Source: Brachycybe producta (Eukaryota; Arthropoda; Diplopoda; Playtdesmida; Andrognathidae). From it: DNA of 64,000 nucleotides. The stretch is taken from positions 6,266,722-6,330,721 of the forward strand of contig JAUPFP010000001.1 of NCBI GenBank assembly GCA_036925085.1. Reading direction: 5' to 3'. The position numbers were made by a program, and so were the translations under genes. The notes under the pieces were generated by a model. It saw only the letters and a list, made by a program, of their open reading frames with translations. It was not told the origin of the DNA and did not search any database. The number at the start of each line of letters is the position of its first letter. Position 1 is the stretch's first letter. Shown one piece after another: positions 32,161-43,000 of this stretch.

Positions 32161-32165
32161 TTGGG

Positions 32166-32723
32166 GTGGCGGTGAAAAGGGGCCCACCGCCCTTCACGAA
32201 GAAAATACCTTCGAAAAAGAGTAAGGTCGATTCTCCGGTCGAAAAAGATGTTCAGCAAGCAGCATCTAAGAGCTACAAGAGAGATTTCCAGACAGAGGCA
32301 TCCGCTGAAGTTCACCAGGCTCTCAAGCCAGAAGCCGAGCCTTGGTCCGAGGGAGACGTTCTAGCCCTCGACAAAGTAGAAGAGTCCATCTGTGAGCAGC
32401 TCATTGCCCACACTGATGTCCCACCCACCACAAAAGTGGGAGAAGAGAGTAAGGACATTCCAAGCAAGGCGACAGGCACCAAGAGAAGGATTGCCATCAA
32501 AAGGCCAAAAGAGACTGTTGACTCACCAACAGTCCCGACTAAGCATTTCGTCCTGAACACCGCTAGAGTGCAGAGCATGTTGTCACCAGGCACTACGCGA
32601 TACATGGAGCGAGATAGTACAAGCTTGCTCACCAGAAGAGGTTGGAGACCGATTGCCAGGGGACAAAGCAGCAAAAATCACCATGAAGGTCAACGGGAAT
32701 ACCGCTTTCAAGCTTCTTTTTGA
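32166..32723 (+). CDS. Unidentified 185-codon reading frame, probably repeat-derived
   Basis: The frame opens at a GTG (with an in-frame TGA about 35 bases earlier) and has no confident ATG start. Composition is protein-like and hydrophilic: a basic N-terminus (F-T-K-K-I-P-S-K-K-S-K), an acidic middle, then S-M-L-S-P-G-T-T-R-Y-M and R-R-G-W-R-P. The GC content is higher than in neighbouring DNA. I do not recognise the family. Its place between two mobile-element remnants and its lack of splice context suggest a retroelement ORF or a decayed gag-like protein. The opposite-strand frame at 32312-32674 is taken as its shadow. Confidence 0.4.
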   Translation: MAVKRGPPPFTKKIPSKKSKVDSPVEKDVQQAASKSYKRDFQTEASAEVHQALKPEAEPWSEGDVLALDKVEESICEQLIAHTDVPPTTKVGEESKDIPSKATGTKRRIAIKRPKETVDSPTVPTKHFVLNTARVQSMLSPGTTRYMERDSTSLLTRRGWRPIARGQSSKNHHEGQREYRFQASF

Positions 32724-32819
32724 GAAATCGATGAAAAGTCTCCAATATTCTGGTACATAGTCAATATGAAAACGTTCCATAACTCCAGGGACATTGTTAC
32801 AATAAACTAGGTCACCTTC

Positions 32820-33494
32820 TTAAGAAATATATGAGACAAACTCTTTCTCTGTTCCTATACCATGAAAAAGACGTACCAGAAGCCAACAGATTTTGTCCTT
32901 CAATCTTGATCCTAAAACCTCCGCTGAATCCTTTGGAAGACCTAAGTCTCTGACCAAATCATTCAATTCAGATTGAGTGAAAGGTATAGGCTCGCTTGTG
33001 CCAGGATCGTAACTGTCACTGTATTCATCACTACCACACGGTGGAGACATTGTCTGGCTCATCTAAAACGTAATTATCTAGAGTATCTGGTGGAGAAGGT
33101 ATCGGTATAGTAGGCCCATGCGGAACGGGGCGGATCGCTGATGGGATGTTAGGATAAGATATCTCCTTTTTATTTTTTAAGTTGAAACCTTGCACGTTGC
33201 ACGAACAAAAATAACAGTCATCGCTGTGATTTCTTGGTTCCCTCCACACCATGGGAATGCCAAAACGAAACGATTGATTTTTACCTTGACTCCACTGCCT
33301 TAATTCCTCAACACAAACTGAGCAGACTTTGTGGGGGCCCAAGTTTTATCTTGATCACCTAAATTCATGCCAAAGTAAGCCAAGTAAACTTTTTTAACGA
33401 AATCAGAAATATTTCTTTGATGCTTTTTAACTATGTAGTTACCACAAATGTAGCAGAAACAATTGGGTGAAGTAACACATCCTCTAGAAGCCAT
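32820..33494 (-). pseudogene. Cysteine-motif protein of a transposon-associated arthropod family, frameshifted
   Basis: Three minus-strand frames read in order: 33494-33300 (start M-A-S-R-G-C, then F-C-Y-I-C-G-N-Y and V-Y-L-A-Y-F-G), 33342-33031 (V-C-S-V-C-V-E-E-L-R-Q-W, F-G-I-P-M-V-W-R-E-P, D-D-C-Y-F-C) and 33062-32820 (F-T-Q-S-E-L-N-D-L-V-R-D-L-G-L). Neighbouring frames overlap and continue each other, so two frameshifts split one gene; the first lies at a G-run near 33331-33335. Paired cysteines (CxxC twice) suggest zinc binding. I recall this family as multi-copy in arthropod genomes, without a known function. Confidence 0.65.
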
Positions 33495-33499
33495 CGTAA

Positions 33500-34040
33500 A
33501 TTAACAACACAAAATCAAAAATGAAAAACTTGCCACTTCAGATTAAACAAAGAACAACATGTGTACAGCACTAAGTCAAGAGGCACACTGTAGGAGGAAA
33601 GACAACAAAGGGAAGGATGGGAGGGGGCAGGCAGAGACTTGTGCAAACACGTCCAGTTTCAACCAGCTTTGGCTAGTTTTACTTTTGTCTATTCAACACA
33701 AGAATGGCTACTTTACTCAAAAAACCTTTAAATCTTTACATATTAATTACCTTTAAGTGAATCCAAGAGAACACAATTGTTTTGAAACCTAATAAAAGAT
33801 TGAACAATGTAATGCTTACTTACCTAAAATGCCTAAATGGCCATAATTTTAAGTGGAATTTGTAACTAAACTATACGTGATGGAATTTTTTTTATTATTT
33901 TTCCCGTAATCAGCGCCAAAAATACTATAAAAATCACTGACTGTATTTGAAACAATTTTTTACTGCAGACCTGTGTAATTAATTATTAATCAAGAACTAA
34001 AGAAAAAACGTCTTTGAAGCATAGCATTAGCCATTGCAGT
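33500..34040. other. Intergenic stretch, nothing seen
   Basis: AT-rich sequence with short unsupported frames only. Confidence 0.4.
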
Positions 34041-34043
34041 GGA

Positions 34044-34080
34044 CAGGCAATTAGAAAACGGGACGAACAGAAGTTGTTGT
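34044..34080 (+). repeat. Solitary end of the long-TIR P-like family
   Basis: CAGGCAATTAGAAAACGGGA followed by CGAACAGAAGTTGT matches the end at 38009 (CAGGCAATTAGGACACGGGA, TGAACAGAAGTTGT) and, inverted, the end near 39846. The sequence diverges right after this block, so only the tip is present. Confidence 0.55.
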
Positions 34081-34509
34081 TAAGTGTGACTCACACTACT
34101 CTCACTACTTTACTTTTCTGTCCATTGTTTTTTAAAAATAAAAACCTCCTCCACTTCATTTGCTTCGTATTACATCAATTTTTTTTTGTGTTTGGGGTTA
34201 CAACATTTTAAACTTATTAAATTACAAACTTTTATAAAAGTTTAAACAATTTGTTTGTTGAAATTTTATATTTACCGTCAAAGTGTGAAAATCATCATTC
34301 TACAAATACACCTACAGTCAATATGAAAAAACCGACTTACATTAAAGGCAATACCACAAAAATACATACATCAATGGGCAACTCTTGATAATATTTAAGA
34401 CGTTTTGTATTAAGATTAGCTGGTTATTTTAGGCAGTATGCCAATTGTCTAAAATACAATTGATAAAATGATTGATTTTTCACTTTTATGAAGTAACCCC
34501 CTCCCGTTT

Positions 34510-34690
34510 TTTTCTTTCTTGTGTATTCAAATTCGATGTTGTTCCAATTCTACCTTATTCCTTTTCGAGGTAATTCTTTTTCGTCGTTATTCTATTTCGT
34601 TGCAATTCAGTTTCATCTCTGTTCAGTTTCGATGTAATTCAGTTTCCTGGTTGTTCAAATTCGCCTTTTTCAGTTCTTCAGTGTCCCCTT
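34510..34690. repeat. Degenerate AATTCAGTTTCG-type tandem repeat
   Basis: Loosely repeated units of about 15-16 bp (GTTCAGTTTCGATGTAATTC, AATTCAGTTTC, TTCAAATTCG) occur without a fixed period. It is similar in character to the 55-kb minisatellite but not the same unit. Confidence 0.45.
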
Positions 34691-35175
34691 TCCCAGAACT
34701 AAGAGGCTAAAGAGAGGAGAAAACAGAGGCAACATTTCAAAATTGTTGCGGGACAGAATCACAACAGACGAAATTCATCAGCCGCGATTCAGCCCCGCAA
34801 CAAAGAATCCTGGTGTGTACTACCAAAGAGCTTCAATACCAAGAGGGATCACTCTCCTAATATTCTGTGCAAATTAGGGTGTGGCTTAAATTAGTGCATG
34901 CACTAGCACCACTATGTAGCAGTTGAGCCATGCATACAAGTGAGAGGACCTAAAACAGATTATCTATATTGAAAGTTCAGGGATATTTTTTTGAAGTAAC
35001 ATTAGAAAATTTAATGTTAAACTTGTATAAGCTAGACTAGTATGCAACTATGTTAAATCACTTTTATTACAATATATTATGCAATAAAAGCTTACAAACA
35101 GTGAATAGTAACAAAAATAATTTGAATAAGAATTTTAAAAATTTAATTTAGACATGAAAACACATCTAGTCATTT

Positions 35176-36620
35176 TTAACTTTTTTTCAATTTACGCATT
35201 GTTTTTCTTTTTTCAATCAAGTCCTGAACAGCATTATTTCCAGACTGTTTCAAAATGTTTACACATGAATCACAATTGACATCCACAACTGCTTTTGCCA
35301 TAAATCCACAAACATATGTCTGCCCATTTTTCTCCAAACTAGTGAAATCAACATTTGTTGCTGAAATGTTACTGACTATGTTGGGTGTGGGTTCTACATA
35401 TTGAGTAGGTTTATGTTGTGTGAAATTAAATTTATTCACATGTGATAGAAAAGTATCGAAGTCCTGTGTACAGTTCACATTGCTGCTGTTTGCTGCTGAC
35501 AACTTAGTGACCATGACTGTGCTTATTGCATACTGAACCTGTTTACAAGTAGGGTTATCACGGAAACCACCACGACCACGCAAGGTAGAAAACAAGTTTT
35601 CAAGAGCATCTTGATTCATTCTACTTGTAAGAATAAACTGGAATTTGCAATGATGAAACAAGTCTTCTGCTAAACTAAGAAGAACATGAATGCTCATTTG
35701 CCATCCTGACAGACAGGGTGGAGTTCTTAAAGGTTGTCCCATGTCATTGATGAATGTCCAGTGTTCCATTTCATCAAGTATGTTTTCCAAATATTGTAGT
35801 TGATCAGTGGAGCTAGGTTTAATTGGGGCTCTCATAGGTTTTGCGCCATCATTAAAGTCCCGACTATTACATATATCAAATAAAATGTCCATTTTATGGA
35901 GAAAATTTGCAGTAGCCATGGCTGATGGAGGAAGACCTTTGCATTTAATATGTTTCAATACCTGCAGCCAATGTATAACTGAATACTTGTGATGCAAATC
36001 GAACACGTAGTGCTGCAAATGGTGGAAGATATGTGTTTCTTGGTCAACTTTGGTGCCAGCTGATACTGATGTGAAGAATCTAGTTCATAAAACTCCTTGA
36101 TATAATCCCATGACCATTATCAATTTTAAGGTTGTGCTTTTTCGAATTGTTCCTCATACTTTTAAGCAGATGTGGAAAGTCAAAAAGAAAATAAATTTTC
36201 TGTTCTTTATGAGTAAAATAAGGCTCTTGACATGTTACTCCAAGTTTCTTTATGGCAGCTTGATTATTTGGTCCCTGATCACAAATAACACATTTAACAT
36301 CCAGCAGGATGTCAATAATAACATCAATTGCACTTGTTATTAGTTTTGAAAGGCTCACACTTTAACACCCATTTCTAACAAAAAAAATCCAATTGGCTGC
36401 TTCCATGGAGATAACAAACCTCTAACCATGAAGATCAGTATGTGAGTAGCAACATTTTTTTTTTCTTCCAATCAATCCCAAATCTTCAAAGCGTTCAAAT
36501 ATGTCATTCTTGACACTGTATGTCAAACTAGATTTTAAAGCCATCTCTCATCAAAAAGCAAAGCACAAGTTTGTTCCCTGCTATTCATGTGTTTGACTTT
36601 CATTCTCAATATGTCCAAAA
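35176..36620 (-). pseudogene. P-element/THAP9-like transposase, broken
   Basis: Read on the minus strand from about 36620, the order is that of THAP9/P transposases: F-D-E (first acidic block), A-L-K-S-S-L-T-Y-S and F-E-R-F-E-D-L-G; then, in another frame, W-K-Q-P-I-G-F-F; then C-V-I-C-D-Q-G-P-N-N-Q and a D-F-P-H-L-L-K-S-M-R-N-N block (36358-36080). Finally 36018-35176 gives T-S-R-M-N-Q-D-A-L-E-N-L-F-S, followed by G-R-G-G-F-R-D-N-P-T. At least three frame breaks separate these blocks, so it is inactive. P transposases are GTP-dependent cut-and-paste enzymes. The N-terminal THAP zinc finger was not found on this strand. Confidence 0.85.
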
Positions 36621-36844
36621 AACTTTCATTAAATGCTGGTGTCACATCCATTCCCTATATATACCGTCTCAAAGATACAATGGATGGTTAACAAAATGTT
36701 TCATGTAGGGTTCTGTAAGATTTGGGGCTTTGGTAAAACATGTTTAAGGCAAATGCTTTTGTGTCATTGTTCCACCTCCGACCTTTGCTTTTTTTCTGGG
36801 AAGCTTTCATTTGCCATTCAAAAAAAAATTTTTGGCAGATATAT

Positions 36845-37799
36845 TGTGACGGACCTTTTTCCATTAGTAGAATCTGCTCTTTTATGGTAATGCGAGCGAG
36901 TTTACACTCGTATCGATAGTGAGTGGCTAGGTCACTAATTCTACTGGCCCGGGAGGACTAGATCAATATAACGTCTATTTTATGTCCTCACTAGTTTCTG
37001 GCAAAAGACTTCACAGTCTTGAGGATTTTTAGTCTCTGTATCTCTCGGACTTTTGTCCGTAAATCTGCCCTAAGAATCGTGTAAAATATACTTACTCTGA
37101 CGTTGCAGGTTTGCACCTGTTGGGACCTCGAAGTATCCAAAAAGGTGAAGAGCTGCAATGATGAAAAGCACAACCGCGGAGTCTCAGTTACAAAAAATAA
37201 AACACCACTGTTTAAGTTAAAAAATGTAAGATGGTTTATTTCGCATAGATATTATTGCAAGCGAAATAGAACTGATTTTAAATTCACAACACATAAAAAT
37301 ATAACTTGAAAAATAATAATTAAAAGAAAAGAACCTAGCCAAAATCGGGCATAGGTTCAGTGTTTAGAAAATCTCTCTCGAATATCGAAAATGAACTCTT
37401 TATATACCCTGAGAGAAAACCCAGAAGTCGGATTCTCAGGGCACAAACTCGCAATTGGTTATTTTAATATTTTTGCCCAAACAGACCAATCAAAAGATCT
37501 ATTTGGAATCTATTTGGCCAAAATCATGATTCATCCCGTTATCACACGTAAGTGATAACAGGGAAAAACGAAAACAAAATCAAATTAAAAATGCATAAAT
37601 ACGAGGGGAAGTAAAAACGAGGGGAAACGAAAAGGTCAAGATCAAATATATGACATCTGGGTCACTTGGTACAAAAAGTACCGAGTGGCCCAGAAGCCAA
37701 ACCAAATACAGGGTGACGTCATCTAATGAAAACCCCCAAAAACAATACCGTTCTAAAATAGAACGAAGCGAAAATAAGCGGCGGGCCCAAACGTATCAC
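36845..37799. mobile_element. LTR-like insertion (possible solo LTR)
   Basis: The block begins TGTGACGGACC and ends about GTATCACT. It interrupts the P-like element and differs from it in composition. A TATA-like TTTATATACC lies at about 37399, and a strong hairpin at about 37651-37688 has TCTGGGTCACTTGGTAC pairing with its near inverse around AAAAA. Terminal bases fit an LTR loosely (TGTGA...TCACT). I could not find a clear target duplication, and no gag or pol is present, so this remains tentative. Confidence 0.35.
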
Positions 37800-38004
37800 T
37801 AAACTATGTGTAGATTGTAGGTGCTATCTATATGGGAACTAGCTGTATGGCTCAACTGCCGCATCAAATATTGGCGCTGATGTAGCAAAGGAGGATCATG
37901 ACGTAGCAAATGCACAGAAACATCAAAGAGCCGACAGGAAGGGATCTCTCTTGTTGTTAGAAGCTCTTTTGTACTACCCTTTACACTAGTCCCGTAGCCA
38001 CCTA

Positions 38005-39850
38005 TAGAACAGGCAATTAGGACACGGGATGAACAGAAGTTGTCGCCGCCCTTTTTATGACGAACGACAACTTCTAATTGGTTTGTTGCAAGGAGGTTAG
38101 AAGAAGGGGAGACAGCATCGCGTGGTTTTGCTGAAGCTGGAAGCCTGGAATTAGCTGTGGGAGGTTTTTGATCCGCCATCTTGAGAAGACCCTCACAATC
38201 ATGTCTAGTGTGCTTGTGTACTGTAGTCAGCTCTGTTATTTCTTATACCTAGTATTTTATTCAATATTTATTAGTTTAAATATGGTGATTTGCTGTGTTT
38301 TTGGTTGCCAAAAAAGGCAGTTGGAGTCACCTTTCACAAGTAAGTTAAATGATAAGCATTGGAATGAGTGAACTAATATAGTTGCCAATGAGGAAAAATT
38401 TCATTAGGTGATAATGAAATTATATAAATAAATAAAACTAATACTGCTCCTAAATAAATTTAAAAAAAATATAACTAATTCAAAATGATGATAAAAGAAC
38501 TCCAATAATTAATGTAATAGAAATTGTTATTAAAATAGTAATTATACCTAAGAGAAGAGGATGTGAAAAAAATAAAAATATTAAAGATAAAAATAAAATT
38601 ATTCTATTAGTAAGATAAATAAAAATTTTTTCTATTTTAATAGTGAAAATGCTATGTGTTATTTACACTATAGAAGTAGATTTAATAACAAATTAATGCT
38701 ATAAAATAAGTTAGCAGCTTATTAATTTTAATTCTTTAATAAGGATATATTCAGTTTATCAGTAACAGTGATATTATTAACTATTATTAATTAATAAGGG
38801 AAATAATTCCTAAAATCAGGTCAAAACTGATTGTAAATACTTCTTATTAGGCATATAACCTTCTGGTAAATTGAGTGCAATTCAAATATTATAATTTTAA
38901 TTATATACCAAATTAATTCATTTCAATAATGCTAATTTTCATTTATAGAATAATCATATTAATAAAATTATAATAAATAATATTCTTGTAAAAAATATCA
39001 ATTATTTGAATTAAATAATGAAATAGGAATTGTTAATAAAATAACAATTTAAATGTCAAAAATAATAAAAATAATTGCAATTATAAAAAATGAATTGAAA
39101 ATGGAATTCGAGAAGAATTTTTAGGGCCAAATCCACATTCAAATGGTGAAATTTTTTCACGATCTAAAATATGATATGATAATGAAGAAATACACAAAAA
39201 AAATAATCAGGCATAAACTCATGAAGCAAATTATATTATCTGGGCAGTAAGCTGTATTGTAATATTCATTATGTAATTGTTGTTCTGATAAAATAAACAA
39301 TTTGTTTATTATTACTTGTTTTTTTATATGATTGTGCACATAAAAAGTGAAAATTATGTTTAAAATATATGCCTTATACTTTGTACTTTTTGAACTGGAG
39401 TTTTGTATGTATAAAAACAAGTTCATTATTTTATCCCTACAGAGTATTGAAAATTAAAATGCTAAAAAACATAATTGAAAAGATATATAAATACTATATA
39501 AATAATATGAATAGCATATTATTTAAAATACATGTAATCAACACATCTTGTGGTTATACTTGAAAAAGCCTTGTTTCTTCTTTATTTGAGGGTCTTTTCA
39601 ATATGGCTGATAGGCCCCGCCCAGCTTCACCACCCCCTGAAAACTGGCTTCAACCACAAACTATGGTGAATATAGGCAGTAGTGTCTCCCCTTCTTCTAA
39701 CCTCCTTGGTTTGTTGTGTGGTTCGACGTTGAAAAGGGCGGAGGATGTGACGTCAGACTACATAACCAACTAATTAAAAGTTGCATTCGTCATAAAAAAG
39801 GCGGAGCTAACTTTTGTTCATGCCGTTTTCTTATTCCCTGACCTAGTAGA
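38005..39850 (+). mobile_element. Internally deleted THAP-bearing element with long inverted ends
   Basis: Left arm 38005-38195 and right arm about 39587-39850 are inverted repeats: GGAGGTTAGAAGAAGGGGAG on the left pairs with CTCCCCTTCTTCTAACCTCC on the right; GCCATCTTGAGAAGACCCTC with its near inverse at 39587-39612; and CCGCCCTTTTTATGACGAA with TTCGTCATAAAAAAGGCGG. Just inside the left arm is a plus-strand THAP-like first exon (38281). The remaining 1.2 kb is AT-rich with no transposase. This resembles internally deleted P derivatives, which keep ends and 5' sequence only. Confidence 0.7.
38281..38371 (+). pseudogene. THAP-domain-like first exon remnant
   Basis: ATG at 38281 reads M-V-I-C-C-V-F-G-C-Q-K-R, which has the C-x(2-4)-C opening of a C2CH THAP zinc finger. 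A donor-like AAGTAAGT follows at about 38339. The frame stops 20 codons later if unspliced. The rest of the domain (FHxFP and the CH pair) is not found downstream. The call rests on about a dozen residues plus its position inside a P-like element. Confidence 0.45.
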
Positions 39851-39859
39851 TGCCAAAGA

Positions 39860-40035
39860 AGGCTACGGCTAGTCGAGCAACATTTAACGCCGCCGACAAC
39901 AATCGACTAAGATGCGATTCATTAGTCGCTAGTTTTGAGCACGTTTTACTGGTTGCCATGTGTCTTATATCTTCATTGATGTTTTCAATGGCAGCGTGTC
40001 AATTTCACGACTAAAAGAAGTTAAGTTGCGTTAAA
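39860..40035 (+). promoter_or_regulatory. Probable NOL6 5' UTR and promoter region
   Basis: The 175 bp between the transposon arm and the NOL6 ATG are less AT-rich than the flanks. No TATA box is evident. Two in-frame ATGs follow within nine codons (40036, 40042 and 40051), and the first was chosen as the most upstream in frame. The right arm of the THAP-bearing element ends only about 190 bp upstream, so part of the promoter may derive from it. Confidence 0.35.
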
Positions 40036-43000
40036 ATGATCATGGATACGATGGAGAAAGGCGTCAAACATAAAAGGGGCGAAAAGAAGTGGGATAAAGG
40101 AGTGAAAAAGCCGAAGTTCGAATCGGAAAAGGAAGATTTATACAAAGCGCCGACGAACGAAGAGCTGAATTCCCTGAAAGAGACCGAAGAGCTTTTCCAT
40201 TCAAGCTTATTCAGGCTACAAGTATTTCGTATATTCTTACTTTATTAAACCATTTTATTAAAATTGCGGTCTTCATTTTAGATCGAGGAGCTTTTGAATG
40301 AAGTCAAAGTGAATAAAACGAAGGTTTCGATAGCTACCGATTACGTCCAGTCTTTAACTTCTTTCCTAACCTCGTTAAAGGAGGAAACATTCTCAGATGT
40401 AAAATAAAACGAAGAAAAAACAATCGGCAAATTGTTAAATACATATTTTGGCTTTTTTTTTTTCGAAGGTGAATGAACTTTTCTTGTCGGAAAATTCCGA
40501 GGTGAAGTTTCCTTTGTGTCAAACGCATGCAGTTTTCGAAGATTCGTTCAAATTCGTCTTCCGAAAACCGAAAGATGTTCGCGTTTCGGGTGGATTTTCG
40601 TTAGGAATAGCCATGAAGCCAAACGTCATGGTTGATTTGGTTGTAGAAATGCCATCGGTAGACGAAAAGCTCATTTTATTTGATTACTGTTCAAATTGTT
40701 ATTCTTATCGCTTTTGTGTTTCGTAGGAGCTGTTTCATAATTCGGACTGTAGAAATCACGGTTATCATCATAAAAGAGCCTTTTATCTCACCTGTTTGGC
40801 CAAACAACTAAAAAAGAACGAAGAACTTTGCAATTCGCTTCGTTACACGTATTTTCAGGGCGATTTCTTGAAACCTGTTTTACTTTTGAAACCTAAAGGT
40901 TCGTAATGCTTTCGATGTCTTATTTTGTATCGATTTTTCTAAATTTTAACGAGTTTTTTTTTCTTACAGAAAAGCTTTTGAAGCGATTTACGTTTGTGAT
41001 TATCCCTATTCCTCCGCGAAAGCTTTTCAAATTGTTTCGTTTGAGTCCTTCGAAAAGCAACATTAAGTCGTCTTGGTTTTTTCAAAAGAAGAAATTTGGT
41101 TGGTTTTGTCGTTTTAAAGTATAAACGGTGAACTCTCGAACTCTTGATTAGACTGTCTTTAAAGCACAAAATTATGGAAAACTTGAAAGTGGTTTAGAAA
41201 CTAGATGTGGTAGCTGAAACAAAGAGAAACTTCAAAGTGTTTTAGAAACTGTGTTCATGAAACTTGAAAGTGTTTTTATGTAAACAAATCAAAATTTTCA
41301 TTACAAATTGTTATGCCAAATTTCGGTTTAAGTTGGACCAAAAATGAGAAAATGAAATTATGAATAGATTACTTTTTTAAAGTTATCGACATAAAAATCT
41401 TAAACTGGTTTTAATGTATAAAAACCTCTCAAACTTTATGGTTATTTTGTCTTTCAGGAGGCTAAAGAGAAACTTTAACTTATTGTATGTTTTAGAAACT
41501 AGAAGGGTAACTGAATCGCGTAATGTTATTTTAGTTTCGATATCTTTCAAAAAAAAATTTTATCACTACTTGAAAATGTTCAAATTTTAAGTTTTTCAAA
41601 CATTTTTTTTCTCAGACTTGAAATGAGAAAGCAAAAATGAATTACTTGTAATCACGATAAATGTTCCCTTTAAAAGATGTCAACATTTTAAACTTAGGTA
41701 AAAAGCTTATTTTAAAGCTTATTGGAAACCGTATCTCAAACAATTTAAATTTCTTCTAAAACTTTTAACGAGTCAAAGTTCAAATATCATCAGTTCATAA
41801 AATAATTAATTTTTTTTTTTTGCCGACGTTTAATATTTTACTTTTTTGGTCATTATTCTTAGTTGACGCCGTCGATCTTCCAACTCCAAAATACAACACG
41901 TCAATTCTGATCGATCTAACGTTAGAACAGAATTGCGAGTTTGCGAAATCCGTCATAGGCGATTCGGACAACATACGAGACGGAATAATTTTAATAAAAG
42001 TTTGGCTTCATCAGCGGCAACTCGATCAGGTTTCTGTTTCCAAACGTTCTTTTGCGTTCACGAAATCGGTTTTGTGAGAACATTGTTTTTGTTTTTTTTT
42101 CTTTTCTTCAGGGTCTCGGATCGTTTTCTCCGTTTATTGTGACAATGTATATCGTTTATTTACTAGAAACAAAGAAGTTGAACTTGCTGATGAGCAGCTA
42201 TCAAATAGCACGAAATTTTTGGTTAAATCTAAGTAAATTTCTCTTATCTAAAGAGAAAATTGATATTGTTTTTTTCAATATTGAACGATTTCTGTTTTTC
42301 GTAAAGAACTTACCGATTGGTCGCTAAAGGGGATTACGCTTGCCAAAGTCTCCGAAAGTGGAAAACAACCTCCAGCATTACCCGAATTTCACAACACTTT
42401 CGAAGTGGTTTTTGTCGATACTTCGGGTTACGTCAATTTGTGCGCTAACATGTCTGGAGTCACCTTTCACAGGGTAATTTTACAGTTTCTGCAAATTTGT
42501 TTTTATATATGATGAGAGTTTTATTTTATTGGGGCTTTTATGATTTGTATTTTCTAAGGTTCGAAACGAGGCTGAGTTGGCAATCGACTGTTTAGATAAC
42601 GGCGACATGAACAGTAGTTTCGACTGTCTCTTTATGACTCATTTACCGTTTCTACGGAAGTTCGATCATCTCGTCTAGTAAGAAATGTCTCGACTTTGTT
42701 TGGATTAAGGCCGATTTACACCGAAAAAATAGCGAAAGCATTGTTAGTAGCAAAATGTCAATGACAAATGTGTTGATAATTTTTTTTAATGTTTAGGTAA
42801 ATGTCGATGACAAAATGCTAAGAACGTTGTTTTTGACAAACATGTTAGTAGTATGTCGGCAGAGAAAATGATCCACGATTAGAATGTTATTAACAGTGTT
42901 AACAACAGAAAGAACATGCTGGTAACATTTTGTTATCAACGTCTTTTGATCAGGACCGCCTCCAGAGTGCGATTATTATTATCGACATGTGAATGGAAAA

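Larger units (their letters stand above)
34815..37990 (-). mobile_element. P-element/THAP9-like transposon with long inverted ends
   Basis: About 34815-34945 and 37833-37990 are inverted repeats, for example AAAGAGCTTC...AAGAGGGATC on the left against AAAGAGCTTC...AAGAGAGATC read in reverse on the right, then GCAGTTGAGCCATGCATAC against GCAGTTGAGCCATACAGC. The transposase pseudogene lies between them on the minus strand, and the right half is interrupted by an LTR-like block (36845-37799). The arms differ enough to show age. Target duplications were not found. Confidence 0.6.

Noticed and set aside
35807..36890. Plus-strand frames over 35.8-36.9 kb
   Set aside because: They are antisense to the P/THAP9-like transposase blocks or lie in transposon flanks.
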